Shown: piece after piece, positions 53,701 to 64,000 of the stretch
Position numbering within the stretch: the stretch's first letter is position 1
Layout of the letters: the number at the start of each line of letters is the position of its first letter
NCBI GenBank assembly: GCA_009193035.1
Contig: SWDT01000211.1
Location: 1 to 64,000, forward strand
From: Halicephalobus mephisto
Lineage: Eukaryota; Nematoda; Chromadorea; Rhabditida; Panagrolaimidae
DNA: 64,000 nucleotides
Direction: 5' to 3'
The notes under the pieces: generated by a model
What the model saw: only the letters and a program-made list of their open reading frames with translations
Databases searched by the model: none
Told to the model about the DNA's origin: nothing
Program-made: the position numbers and the translations under genes

Positions 53701-54775
53701 TGGTGATTCGTGAGGGAAGAGCTGCTCTGGTGACTTCATTCGGGATCTTCAAGTACATGGCGGGATATTCCCTTACTCAATTCATGACTATTATGCAGCT
53801 TTATTGGCTGAATACTAATCTCGGGGACTTCCAATTCTTGTATATCGATTTAGGATTGATCACGTTGGTTGCTGTATTCTTTGGCTACACTCCTGCTTGT
53901 GAAAAGCTCTCCAGAAACCCTCCACCAACGAGATTACTCTCTTTGGCTTCAGTGCTCTCTATTATTGGTCAACTTTTGATTATTGGTGCCTTTCAATTAT
54001 TCACTTTCTTGTATACCGCTCAACAGCCGTGGTTTATCCCTTATGCAGTACCACTCAATACAGAAGATGAAGACCGAAGATCAATGCAGGGAACAGCTAT
54101 ATTCTGTGTATCTACCTTCCAGTATATTACTCTAGCTATTATCTACAGCAAAGGATATCCCTACCGGAAACCTCTCTACAGCAATATTCCACTCTGTATA
54201 ACTCTACTCATCCTTTCCGCCGTCTCAACTTGGATTGTGCTTGCGCCTCTTCCATTCATCATTGATTGGTTCGAATTTGATCCAGTGCCTTACTTTGCCG
54301 ATCGACTGTTACTCTTTATGATTGGGTTCTTGAGTGGAGTTTGTTCTTATATTTACGAGGTCTTCTTTATAGAACAAATTATCCTTGGTATTCGTGAAAA
54401 GTAGGTTTTTTGTTCTTATGAGGCTTCTATAACTTTGATTATTTCAGGAAAATTAAACAAAAGCAGATTCTGACCGGTTCCAAGAACTCCAACAGATTTG
54501 AACGAATACTACTGTCGATTGGCAACGAACCTTCTTGGCTAAGGTCCAATATTGCTGGAACTACCCACCCTTCTGCTCCTTCGTTAACTGTTTTGGCCAA
54601 ATCCGATTCTCCTCATAAAAAACAGGCACCATCACCTGGAAATGATTCTATTGGAGTCTATTCTCAACTCGAAGATAACAAATATGCCAGTCCTACGGAA
54701 TCAGATTACGCCGACTGGTCATCAGCTCAACTGCTCAACGACACATGTTCAGATCATTCCAAAGACTGTCCATGA
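50705..54775 (+). CDS. catp-6: P5B-type ATPase (ATP13A2-like)
   Basis: Six exons: 50705-50947, 50993-51123, 51168-51363, 51408-52382, 52425-54400 and 54448-54775; 1282 residues. P-type hallmarks are present: TGES (347-350), PPALP in the membrane segment (about 475), which defines the P5B class, the phosphorylation site DKTGT (Asp 519) and the hinge GDGANDCAAL. P5B pumps such as human ATP13A2 export polyamines from late endosomes/lysosomes. The N-terminal region has a hydrophobic segment in exon 2 ahead of the core. The last exon is a Ser/Pro-rich tail. catp-6 is the closest guess among the worm P5B paralogues (catp-5, -6, -7); family confidence is high, paralogue confidence moderate. Confidence 0.93.
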
Positions 54776-55123
54776 CTGCAGATTTACCATGACTAATATA
54801 CGGATTTGCAATCCCGATGACTACCCTAAGCTTTTCAATCTGTTTTTTAGTTTCTATATTTTTAAATAAGCTAAGATTGTTGATAAATATTTTATTCTCG
54901 AGACCCTCCATAGGCAAAGTTAACAAAGATATGCTTTGGAAGCTCAGATGTAGATGTTGCTCCAATAAGATCCAGTACAACCACTTGATATTCAACTAGT
55001 TAAAGTGAGGATTTCCAATATTTTAAAATAAGTAAAGAAAACATGCACGATTTTGTCCAGAAAAGTCGGACTGGAAGACATTACTATGGAATTAATGTCA
55101 TTGATGATTCTACACTGGTCTAA
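54776..55123. other. Convergent gap between the P5B ATPase and amino-acid transporter genes
   Basis: The 348 bp contain the two 3' UTRs, including a possible AATAAA-like signal after the ATPase stop. No gene is seen. Confidence 0.5.
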
Positions 55124-58100
55124 TTACGATTGTTTTTCAGGAATAACGAGGAAAATCTTCTGAATCACAAGAGTGCATTGATCTGAAACAAAAATTCCTA
55201 TTTTTTTAATAAATGAATAAATTTACCCATGAAATTGTCAATGCATTTGAATTTTCCTTGCCAGTATACACAAAGGAAGTAAACTGGTAATCCTGAAAGC
55301 ATGATTCCGATCCCGATAGCAGTGTCTAGTGGAGCTTGGATTATTGGCATGACAACCAAGAATATGCACCCAATCAAGAAGATGATGGGGAAGGCAAGAT
55401 TTACTTTTAACGGACGAGCGTACTTGCTTGGTGGTTGTTTTACACTAAAAATATTTTGTTTTGATTCATATTCGTTTTTGTTAAAGTTTACCGAAGCCAC
55501 AACAATCCGGCTGTAGCGATGCCGATGGCGAGCCAGTTTACGATCTGTACATAGTTGATCAAAGTATAAATGTTGTCGGAGAGTAGCAGATACAGTAGAC
55601 TCAGGAAAGCGGTAAACAAGACGGCAGGGATAGGGGTGTTCCAGTAGGGGTTCAAGTAGCTCAAAACTGTAGGCATGTGCTTGTTTCTTCCAGCTACATA
55701 GAACAATCTTGAGGAAGTCAACATGACTCCATTGACGGTACCGAAGCAAGAACAGGCAACCAAGATGGGCATGATGAAAGCCAATGGTCCGTAGAACTTT
55801 TCGGCAAAGGTCACGGCGATGGCCGTCGACTCCAGAAGGACCTCAGGAGAAGTCCCCGCATAGAAAGCGACATTCGTGAAGGTGTAGACAATTGTGCAGA
55901 CCGTACAACTAATTCCAATGGCCAAGGGAAGGTTTCTCGTTGGATTAATTAATTCTTCGGTGATGAAATTGAGATAGTTCCATCCGTTGAAGGCCCAGAG
56001 ACCAGAGTAGAATGCGAGAGCAATCTGGCCCGGTTGGACATGGGGAACAGCAAAAGCGTTGTCGAAAGATTCTCTGTATTCTGAAATAATAGGATTAACA
56101 ACTAGAAATAAATATTATTGCAAAATCGTCTTAACATAAATTTCCAGAACTCAGGAACTATTGAAATTCCTAGTTCAAATCATGATTCTAAGTTTATGAG
56201 ATTCTAGGAGCTTTTACGAAATTCTGATTTGATAAATACAAAACAGAACTAAGCATTGATATAAAATTACATTGTCATGAATTTCTAGAACCTCCTAAAA
56301 ACCTTCAGAATTCAAGATTTCAAACGGAAACTTCTAGATGCAGGGAGTTTTTTAATTCTCTATTGAATTTTAGAATCTTCTAGAAACTTCAATAGAATTC
56401 TAATGAAAATATTTTAGAAAGATAATTGGGAAGTTACTCACGTCCTCCAATAATCAACAAAATAGCTCCAGTGATGATGATTAGAACCAAAGCAGCAAGT
56501 TTGGCCACGGTGAAGGCGTTCTGGACGTGGGTGACTGCCTTGACACTGTAGATATTAACAAAGGCGAGAGATACTGAAATTCGATATCAGGGAAATAATA
56601 CCTCTGGATTACTTACAAATGCAGACAGCTGCCAGAAGTTGAGGAGCGTAGAGAGGTAGATCACAATTAGGAAACAAGGGTCTCAGAATGTAGGTAGCGA
56701 AAGTGATGGCTACGGCAGTAATGGTGCAGGGACGAACGATGATACATTCGATCCACATCCTCAAGAACCCCATCAAGGGTCCAAAAGCCGCCAAGACGTA
56801 AGCATAATCACCTCCAGATGACCTGATGAAAGTCCCCAATTCTGCATAACAGTAAGCCCCCAAAGCAGAGAACACTCCGCAAATCACCCAGATAACCAGA
56901 GACCATCCGACTGAATGCACATCTGAAATTCAAAATTGTTTGCTTAATTGTCTTTACACAGATGTCGAAAACCAACTTTCATGGACTCCTTTGGGCGAAA
57001 TGAAAATCCCCGATCCGATGATGCAACCAATAATGACCATGACACCACCGTAGAGGGTGATCGTCGGCTTAAGTCCGCCAGTTTCTCCATCGTCCTGAAA
57101 TTTCCGGATTTAATACTTTATAATTAAACTCTGATAGAAAAGTTTAAAATCATTAAGAAACATAAAAGTCTCTAAAAACATGAAATTCTGCGAAAAATTT
57201 CTGGACATTTCAGAATTTAATAAAAATTTAAAATCAACATGTTAAATAAGGAATTTTGAAAATCCGTGCTGAGATGATTTCATAATAACACTTATTCTCG
57301 GTTTTATAAATCTTACATTCAAAAAGTGTGAATTGTTTTGCAATTTTTGGATTTTTGTGGAAAAGAAATAAGCTATACGAAAGAAAAAAGTAATTCTGGC
57401 AATTCGTTATCTAAATTGACTCGCTCTGTCGTTAATCGCTCTCCTCCCCGATTTCTTTTACAACGGGTCTAAAGTTTCCTAAAAGGTTCTTGAATTCGTG
57501 TTGAGACAACTCCCTAAAAAATTCATTTCTGCTTTTTATAACAGTATGATTATCGATTGTATTTATCCCTTTCGAAAAAGTACAGGTAAGAATGGACGCG
57601 GAAAATGCCGATGATTGCAGACTAGGGATGTCTCCCGATAAGGATCTACGTGTCAGTGGCGATGATTTCTTCAAGGGGAATCGGGGGAGAAAACCACTCG
57701 TTCTCACTATTTGTGTGCAATAGATTAATGAATTTCCGGGACTTATATGGATGATGGCCAGGTGAGAGCATAGGAAATGACTAATTGGCTTTATTGAGAC
57801 AGTCAGTCCATTAACAAACCGACCACAATTTCCATTTGAACATGAAATTTGATGCTAGAATGAAAGGTCAAGTAATTTCCTTGTAACCTTGCTTTTTGAC
57901 CAGGTTCTCCCCGAACAGTTATTGTTATTTGTCCAACGGATCTGGCAAAAGCCGACGAAGGCGCGTTTTCTTTGAATAAAAAGGAATACTACCGGAAGTT
58001 TCACTGCTGAGTACCGGAATACAGACAGCTAGGTTCCCAAAAAGAAGAAAATTCCAATCAATATTCTGTCATTACATTGTAAAAATCAAAAATCATAGTT

Positions 58101-58757
58101 GATATGAAATTATTTAGATACAAATTGTGCAACTTTTGGAAAAATTAAAACTCAGTTTTAAATATTAGTTTCGAAACTCTCCCTAGATTACGAAATATTT
58201 TAGGTTAAAAAATTAAATTCTGGTAAACTAAGAATAATGTCAGATGTGAATCATTAGTGAAGAACAACTATATCCAAACCAGGATTTTAAAACTATTATA
58301 CAAATTAAAAAATAAACGTTATTCTGAAATCATCTCAACACAAATTTCGGGAACTTTCTAAAAAAGTTAAACTTTTTTCAAATATTGATTGTTTTCATTA
58401 AATTCTGGAAAGTTTCAAAACTTTGAACGAAATTTCTATAAAAATCTTTAAAGCTTCGAGAACTCCCCATTGAATTGTGAAAGATTCTAGAAAATTACAA
58501 AACTCTAATCTTGTCATTTACAAATCTAAAAATGGTAAAGTGGAAAATGTGCCTGCTATTGACAGCCGCTGAGATTAAAAATAACAAGAGAGGAAATTGC
58601 TTTTGGTTTACATGAATACCATCTATTTTCCACCCTAATTGCATTTGGGAAGCCTCTAATTTTGGAAAACATGGAAAATTGATAATTAATTACTTACCTC
58701 AGGATCGCCTTTTTCAGTCGTCGCTCTATAGACCGTTTGTTCGTCGTCTTTACTCAT
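55124..58757 (-). CDS. LAT-type amino-acid transporter (light-chain SLC7 family)
   Basis: Seven exons: 58698-58757, 56977-57094, 56617-56922, 56442-56573, 55492-56080, 55227-55444 and 55124-55182; 493 residues. The APC-superfamily signature is present: [15 protein letters not shown] in TM1, the ENVHSVG segment, then about twelve hydrophobic helices, and the LAT-typical [19 protein letters not shown] stretch ([11 protein letters not shown]). LAT light chains exchange neutral amino acids and in vertebrates pair with the 4F2 heavy chain. The worm family is aat-1 to aat-9; I cannot choose one safely. The last exon is short and hydrophobic. Intron 1 is 1.6 kb and rich in the dispersed repeat. Confidence 0.9.
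57095..58697. other. Intron 1 of the amino-acid transporter gene
   Basis: This 1.6-kb intron carries dispersed-repeat copies (57259-57310 and 57491-57551). A 91-codon minus-strand open frame at 57432-57707 has no recognisable product and no matching splice context. Sequence at 57570-57760 is GC-richer and might be an enhancer or alternative first exon, which I cannot confirm. Confidence 0.4.
57259..57551 (+). repeat. Two copies of the dispersed intronic repeat
   Basis: The copy at 57491-57551 carries the box attcgtgttgagacaac and then the box acagtatgat after a T-rich stretch. The copy at 57259-57310 is a degenerate version (atccgtgctgagatgatttc). The arrangement matches the copies at 16326-16592 and 20269-20340. 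Confidence 0.6.
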
Positions 58758-60862
58758 GATTAACACTCAAAACAACTGCGAATCCTAAAATATTTTCCGT
58801 TAAAACGAAAATCAAAAACTATTAGAACGGTTAAAACTGAAATCGGTTAAGTAAAGAGTAATACAAATTAAATCCAAGAAAAATAAACTGGACCCTAGAG
58901 TAGTTCTCTCTCAGTGCCAGCAGCAAGAAGAACGTTTACGCAGCGAAATCCGCCTTTGGCAGAGAAGCAGGCGCAAGCGAACAAGGCTAGCGATGGGCGT
59001 GGACATAAAATGAGATCGCCTATTATTTGTAAGCATGAAACTGTTTAGTAACTAGGGGGAATTTTCATTTATAAATAAATGGTTAAAGGAATCATAATCA
59101 ATATCTAAAAGTAAGAAATAATTATTAAATTTAGGAAAATCATCAAAAATAAATTCCCTTGAGACAGGTGAAGTAAAATTTGGAAATTTTCTCCAGTTTC
59201 CAACAAGGAAGTGAAACTCAAAATTAAAAACGTCATATTTAGAGATAAGGATTATTCAAAGTTAATTATCTTATAGAAAATAAAGGTAAATGTTTATGAA
59301 ACTGTCTCAACACAAATGTCATGAACTTTCTATTAAGTCGTCTTAAGAGTTTTATTAAATTCTAAGAGGTTCAAAAAGCTTCTAGAAAATTAGTTATAAA
59401 AGTAGAAATAGACATAATTATGGAACTGTCTCAATACGAATTTTAAGAAGTTGTCAGATGGCTATTGAAGTTTCTACTAAATTTTGGAGGATTATAGAAA
59501 TTACTATGGGATTTTGGAGGATAGAAACTTTCATGGGATTTTAATTATTAATTTATGGTATTTGGGACTATACGCGATTGGGCGGGATAACTCTGTTTTG
59601 CTTCTTCCTGTCAACTGCAGTGACCTGGACTGGACGATTGGCCGAGGTCGCTTGACCGGTGAAGGCGAGAAAGCAGACACGGACTGTAGAGATCGCCAGA
59701 GCTTTTTTCTTCCCGTTCGCTCGCCTTTTATAATTTTGGAGAAGACGGACTGTCTGTCCGCAAACCTCAAGAGCAAATGCCAACAAAAGTAGTTTGCCAG
59801 TTCAATGATGACTAGCTTTTCAAAGTGCAGAAATAGGACTAATTCAAGCAAGGTTGACTGGTCTTGAACACGGAATTGCGCACATTCCTCTATAGGGCTT
59901 TTGTCTTAACTCATTAGGATCTCGATCAAACGAGGAAGGATAATCGCCGATACATTAATGTAGATTTACCAGCAGAGCGGCAATCTTTTGAGAGATAGAC
60001 CTGAGAAATTGTCTTGGCGCCATGAATGTCGAAAGGATTATTTACAATCATTCGATTTCCCTCACTTAGAATGAAAAAATAGCGGTAGACAATGGTTAAA
60101 ACCCGATTCAGACAAAACGAAATTCCAAACTTGATTGCCAAGGTCAGTTAATCACTTTTTTCAATGGATCAATCTTTACTTTCCTGTGGTAATCAATTTC
60201 CCGAAAATAAATCGTCTATATGGTTTTATTAAAAAAACAATGATATTGATCAAAGTGAAAAGTGCATCTAAATTTAACTGCAAAAGAATAGGAAAGGGGG
60301 TTATTATGAAAATTACCTCATCACGAAATTCCAGAACCTTTTAAAAATCCCAAAATTCTCAGGTCTGAGTGTTTATTTCAAAATCATAATGATTGTAAGA
60401 ATTCGAGATATTTTCACGAAATTGCATCAGCATGAATTCCCAAAACTTAAAAAAATTCAAAAGCTCTTTTTTAAACATTATTTCTATTTTCATTCAATTT
60501 TGGGATTTCCTAGTTTTATGATTTTCTACAATTCAGAAATCTACTGAAATTTGAAAAATTCTAAGTTTACACAGAATTTTAGTTTTACTTTTTATTAGAA
60601 ATAAAACAATCCAAATAGTGACAGAACAATAAGATACGGAAGAAATTGGAATGACCTGTCAGGGTCGAAGCTGATGAACATGAAAAACGCATGTTAAGCA
60701 TATATTGATAAAGCGACTGTCTGAAGGCCACAAGCGTATAGAAAACTAAGCCGATAAAGTTTACAATCGCATGCAAGAATAGTTTTGTTTGTTTCCATAT
60801 AATGCAAAATTTATAATTGCCTCAAATTCACAGAATTGCTCTGGAAGTTAAGATAGATGCAC
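58758..60862. other. 2.1-kb intergenic region between the amino-acid transporter and methyltransferase genes
   Basis: It contains the transporter promoter, including a GC-richer stretch at 58910-59000, and dispersed-repeat remnants in reverse orientation near 59310, 59425 and 60315. A second GC-rich stretch at 59570-59800 has open frames on both strands. Minus-strand frames at 59926-60141 and 60585-60776 look less random than their surroundings and could be remnants of a gene, but I recognise no family. Confidence 0.35.
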
Positions 60863-61901
60863 TTATTTGGATTTATATTGCCACTCGTTGATGAAATCTT
60901 TGTATTTTTCAATAGTTTCTGGTCCCACAGTGCAGCAACCCCCAATGTAACGGACTTTGCTCTTATATAGTTCTGGAATGTCCTTTCGGAGATCGTAAGG
61001 CGTGTCTTCGTACCTAAATTAAAATTACTCTTGTTGTAGGCAATTTATGAACATACGTTTTAGAATCCGAATTGTAGTGTCTTCCATCATTCGGTTTGAC
61101 AATAATATCGATTTCGGGTTTCAGAATCCTTGAAAGTGTTCTCGAAACCTGGACACATAAACGAGGGTCGCAGCAGTTAATTCCGAAAGCTTGAACTTGG
61201 TCGAACTGATTGACTAATCTAGCAATATCCTCGATGCTGTCACCAGCACCAGTTTTGTTTTCATCCTAAAATAAATCTTAGTGTGGTTTTCCAGACTATG
61301 GACTTACAGCTGCATAAACCGTCAGGAAACATCTCATTTCCCTATGTTTCTTTATCGCTTCCAAAGCGGCTTTGACTTCCAAAAAGGAAGGAATGGTTTC
61401 GAAAACAACATGTTTGTTTCCATTGGATTCAACTAAATCAAGCATCTGTTCATAATGTTTACGAATGTCAGACTCTCCGATATTTCTCTGGTCCTTCAAG
61501 TAAGCACCCGAGTATTCAGAGCAGTCACGATATAAAACAGCAAATGGTCCGATAGAAATTGAATATTTAAGGTTAGTATATGAATGAACTAGATCCTCGA
61601 GGATCTCAATATTCTTCTGAAGACAAGTCGTTGAAAAACCCAACTTTTTATATGAATTACCTACCTTCAACAAGTTAGCAATATAGTTCTTCTTCTCCTC
61701 ATCGTCATCCTTCAGGTGAAGACTATAGGTATTGGAATAAAGAATTTCAGCTCCAGCTTTTGCAAAGTTCTCATGGACAGTTTTTACGAGTTCAGGATTG
61801 GTTTCTAGCATCTGAGATCCCCAAATAGGAGGATCAGCAATCAAATTTAATTGAAAACCAGTACCACCGTCAAGAAGAGTGATTTGTCTCGTCGGTTCCA
61901 T
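60863..61901 (-). CDS. Homocysteine S-methyltransferase family protein
   Basis: There are four exons, 61665-61901, 61308-61616, 61057-61265 and 60863-61013, giving 301 residues. The first intron (61617-61664, 48 bp) is itself in frame, so an unspliced reading gives a longer frame; its ends are a clean GTAGGT...TCTTCAG. The N-terminus LLDGGTGFQL is the usual family start. The zinc ligands are present as GINCCDP and GGCC motifs, forming the Cys triad that holds Zn and activates homocysteine thiolate. The enzyme transfers a methyl group (from S-methylmethionine, AdoMet or betaine depending on member) to homocysteine, giving methionine, in the cytosol. The substrate cannot be decided here. Length matches the compact family members. 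Confidence 0.9.
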
Positions 61902-62500
61902 CGCTGAATAATTACTTTAAAAATATTTCGAAATTACACTTTGTTTCAAAATGATTAGTATTTCAAATCTAGTTTTCGTGTGGAGACACAAGACTCACAG
62001 TTTTTTTTGTTCAAAAAGCTGATATTGAGAAATTCGATTTTCTTTTAAAATCAATAATAAAAATGATTGAAACCAATCGATATTCACTTTGACAGCTTTA
62101 TAAACTGCAATGAGTTGTAAATAAAACAAAAGGGTAAATGATTCTTCAGTAAGATTGGAAAATATTGAATTTTTTCAAATAAACTTTTTGAAAAAGAAAA
62201 AACCCGCGAGTCGTGTTCTAAAATGAAAAGCTCATTCATCGATCTCAGACTTGAACCATTAACTTTGGCAAAACCAGCACTGAAAAGAACGAAACGATTT
62301 GCTTTCCTATTTGAATTGATATATGGGTTGTTTTCACTTTTGTTATTCTGGAAAAGATCAATTTTTCTCTGTTCTGACTCTAAAAATCGCATTGTGAATA
62401 ATATAAACTAAAAAAACAATAATTATGAATCAGATTTGTTGAAAAAGTTGAGTCAAATTATCGAAGATCATCAGGAAGAGAAATTTATTTCTTTCGAAAT
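61902..62500. other. Divergent region between the methyltransferase and CPG4-like genes
   Basis: These 599 bp should contain both promoters. A plus-strand open frame at 62223-62411 has no support. The region is AT-rich with no motif I can name. Confidence 0.45.
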
Positions 62501-64000
62501 ATGTCTTCTGATCGCTTTTACTTTTTTTGCTACATTTTTTGTACATTTTTGAACTTTTCGGCTTCGAGAATTCCTCCACAACATCTGAATGTAGGAAATT
62601 CAAGAAGCCCTCTAGATGACGGTGATTACGGTAGGTCAAAAGGAATTTAACACTTGAATACTATGAAGCTCCAGCCCATTATTACGACGACAACAGTCTG
62701 TCAAATCCGAAGCCACAATCGTTGATTCCGTCGATGAGTGAATTTGCAAAGCTTCCGATTTGTCAGAAGCCATGTACCAAGTACCTGAGTGAAACTTTCG
62801 GGATCGTGATGAAGGCATCTAATCATTACGATCGATTTTACGGAGTTTGCGAGTAAGTTCTAAGTTAATTCCGAATGTAGGAATACTTATTGTTTAAGAA
62901 AATACAATGAAACTCTTGTCTGTATGGATACTGAGGGTGGCTGTGCTAGTAGAGAACTTTTTAACGTTTTCACCAGTGGACTGAGGTACATGTGTGTCGA
63001 TCAACGAGATGCCTTCGAAGCCACAATTGAATGCGTTGATGCCGCTGCTTCACAAATTACTGCGGGTGATTTCATTTGTCAAAATTACTGTGCTTTCATC
63101 AAGATAGACTTTCAGAATGTAACCAACAATGTAACACTCGAGGAAAACTGGCAAACTGGGCCATGCAAAGCGGGATTCTGGATGGATTCCGGACAGGAGA
63201 GAAGGTCCCTTTGTTGAATCCAGAAATGATGAGGGGTCTGATGCAAGATGGATGTGAATTGGCTGATTGTCATCTTGGATGCATGAAGACAAAATTCAAC
63301 AATCGATGTGAAGGTCATGCTGGGAATTTGATTTCTGTTTGTTTTGAGAAAGTTCTGAATTTGGATTATTTTCTTTTTTAGGAGATGCTAGTCAGACCGA
63401 TCGGAGAAACTCAACAAGGACAGTCGTTCAAAGTTATTTCGAGTATCATGGGACTTTTCATGCCGAATCAGTGTCAGTTCATGGTTAACGAAGAACAGTT
63501 AACCAAATTCAGAATTGATCCCAAAGTTGATGAGGAAGTTAGGGAGATGTACAAAAATCGAAAAGAAACAGAATTAGTGGAGTCATTTGTTGAACAAGAA
63601 GCTGAGCCTAGACCTTCAATCATTCCTGATGTCGAGAAAAGTCCCCTGGATGAGGTGCAAGATAGTCATAAATCTCCTTCAGAAAATCCAGTTTCAACTC
63701 TTGCAGATGATACTGTAGATTATCCCGATGTTGAAGTCGTCCAGGAACCTACTCCAATCATTGCAGTTAAAGAAGAGGAATTACATCCAGAACACCTTAA
63801 TCGTCCAGATCTGTCTACAAAGAATGAGCCGAGCGTCGACGAAAAATCACATCTAGAAGGTCAAAACAATCTTTCTTTGGTTGCGGAGGATGAAACAACC
63901 GTCGAAAAAGAAATGCAACCCGAGATTGTAGCTAATGATCATCACTCAGAAGTTGAACAAGTCGTTCCCAACCATGAGATTCCTATAATGATTCCTGTTG
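62501..64000 (+). CDS. CPG4-like cysteine-rich secreted protein, 3' end outside window
   Basis: Exons are 62501-62630, 62675-62852 (start could be 62669), 62899-63065, 63116-63336 and 63382 to beyond 64000. An N-terminal hydrophobic signal (FYFFCYIFCTFLNFSA) leads to a cysteine-rich domain with spacing resembling the chondroitin proteoglycan 4 domain (ICQKPC, VCMDTEGGC, CNQQC, CELADCHLGC). After it the open exon is long, acidic and low in cysteine, rich in Glu, Pro, Val and Asp. CPG proteins carry glycosaminoglycan chains on Ser-Gly sites in egg or cuticle matrix; no clear SG cluster is visible in the part read. The intron at 63066-63115 is required to keep the cysteine pattern. Confidence 0.7.

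Overview
The window is nuclear DNA from a nematode, most likely Caenorhabditis or a close rhabditid relative. Genes are split by many short introns (about 42-55 bp, GT...TTTCAG), the DNA is AT-rich, and the encoded families are nematode-typical: a SORBS/ponsin adaptor, a MOLO-type TPM-domain protein, a CPG4-like cysteine-rich protein and an MGL-amide neuropeptide precursor. Several of the clearest orthologues (tram-1, sorb-1, smgl-2/DHX34, miro-1, P5B ATPase) are, as I recall, on C. elegans chromosome IV, so this may be a chromosome IV equivalent; that is memory, not something the sequence shows. Most exon models below were read from splice sites, and their lengths sum to whole codons.

Layout. 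Positions 455-8172 form a large imperfect inverted duplication. Each arm carries a copy of an uncharacterised gene whose product starts with a ubiquitin-like domain. The left copy is broken, and the right copy is better preserved but shows frame problems. A small possible secreted gene follows (8304-8917), then tram-1 (minus, 9445-10632), the very large sorb-1 (plus, 11813-22929) with a globin-like single-exon gene nested in its 3-kb intron, a TauE/TSUP-type membrane transporter (minus, 23293-26385) and the catalytically dead myotubularin mtm-9 (minus, 26817-28625). mtm-9 shares a 223-bp divergent promoter with a DHX34-type helicase (plus, 28849-34680). A MOLO-like receptor-modulator gene lies antisense inside a 2.5-kb helicase intron, and a small coiled-coil gene follows the helicase in probable operon arrangement.

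The right half holds an orphan Ser/Thr kinase (minus, 35370-36443), miro-1 (plus, 38409-40611), an FHMGL-amide neuropeptide precursor (minus, 41039-41506), a degenerate Cu/Zn-SOD-like secreted or GPI-anchored protein (minus, 42206-45256), an ER HYOU1/GRP170 chaperone (minus, 46242-49336), a P5B ATPase (plus, 50705-54775), a LAT-type amino-acid transporter (minus, 55124-58757), a homocysteine S-methyltransferase (minus, 60863-61901) and the first part of a CPG4-like secreted protein (plus, from 62501, running off the end).

Functional links are loose, as expected for a eukaryotic chromosome. There are two ER-biogenesis genes (TRAM, HYOU1), two muscle or neuromuscular genes (SORB-1, MOLO-like) and two lysosome- or phosphoinositide-linked genes (MTM-9, P5B ATPase). 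No bacterial-type operon, CRISPR array, rRNA or convincing tRNA was seen. The most unusual features are the inverted duplication, the histidine-less nested globin-like gene, the SOD-like protein with lost ligands, and the PDZ-SoHo-SH3 architecture of sorb-1.
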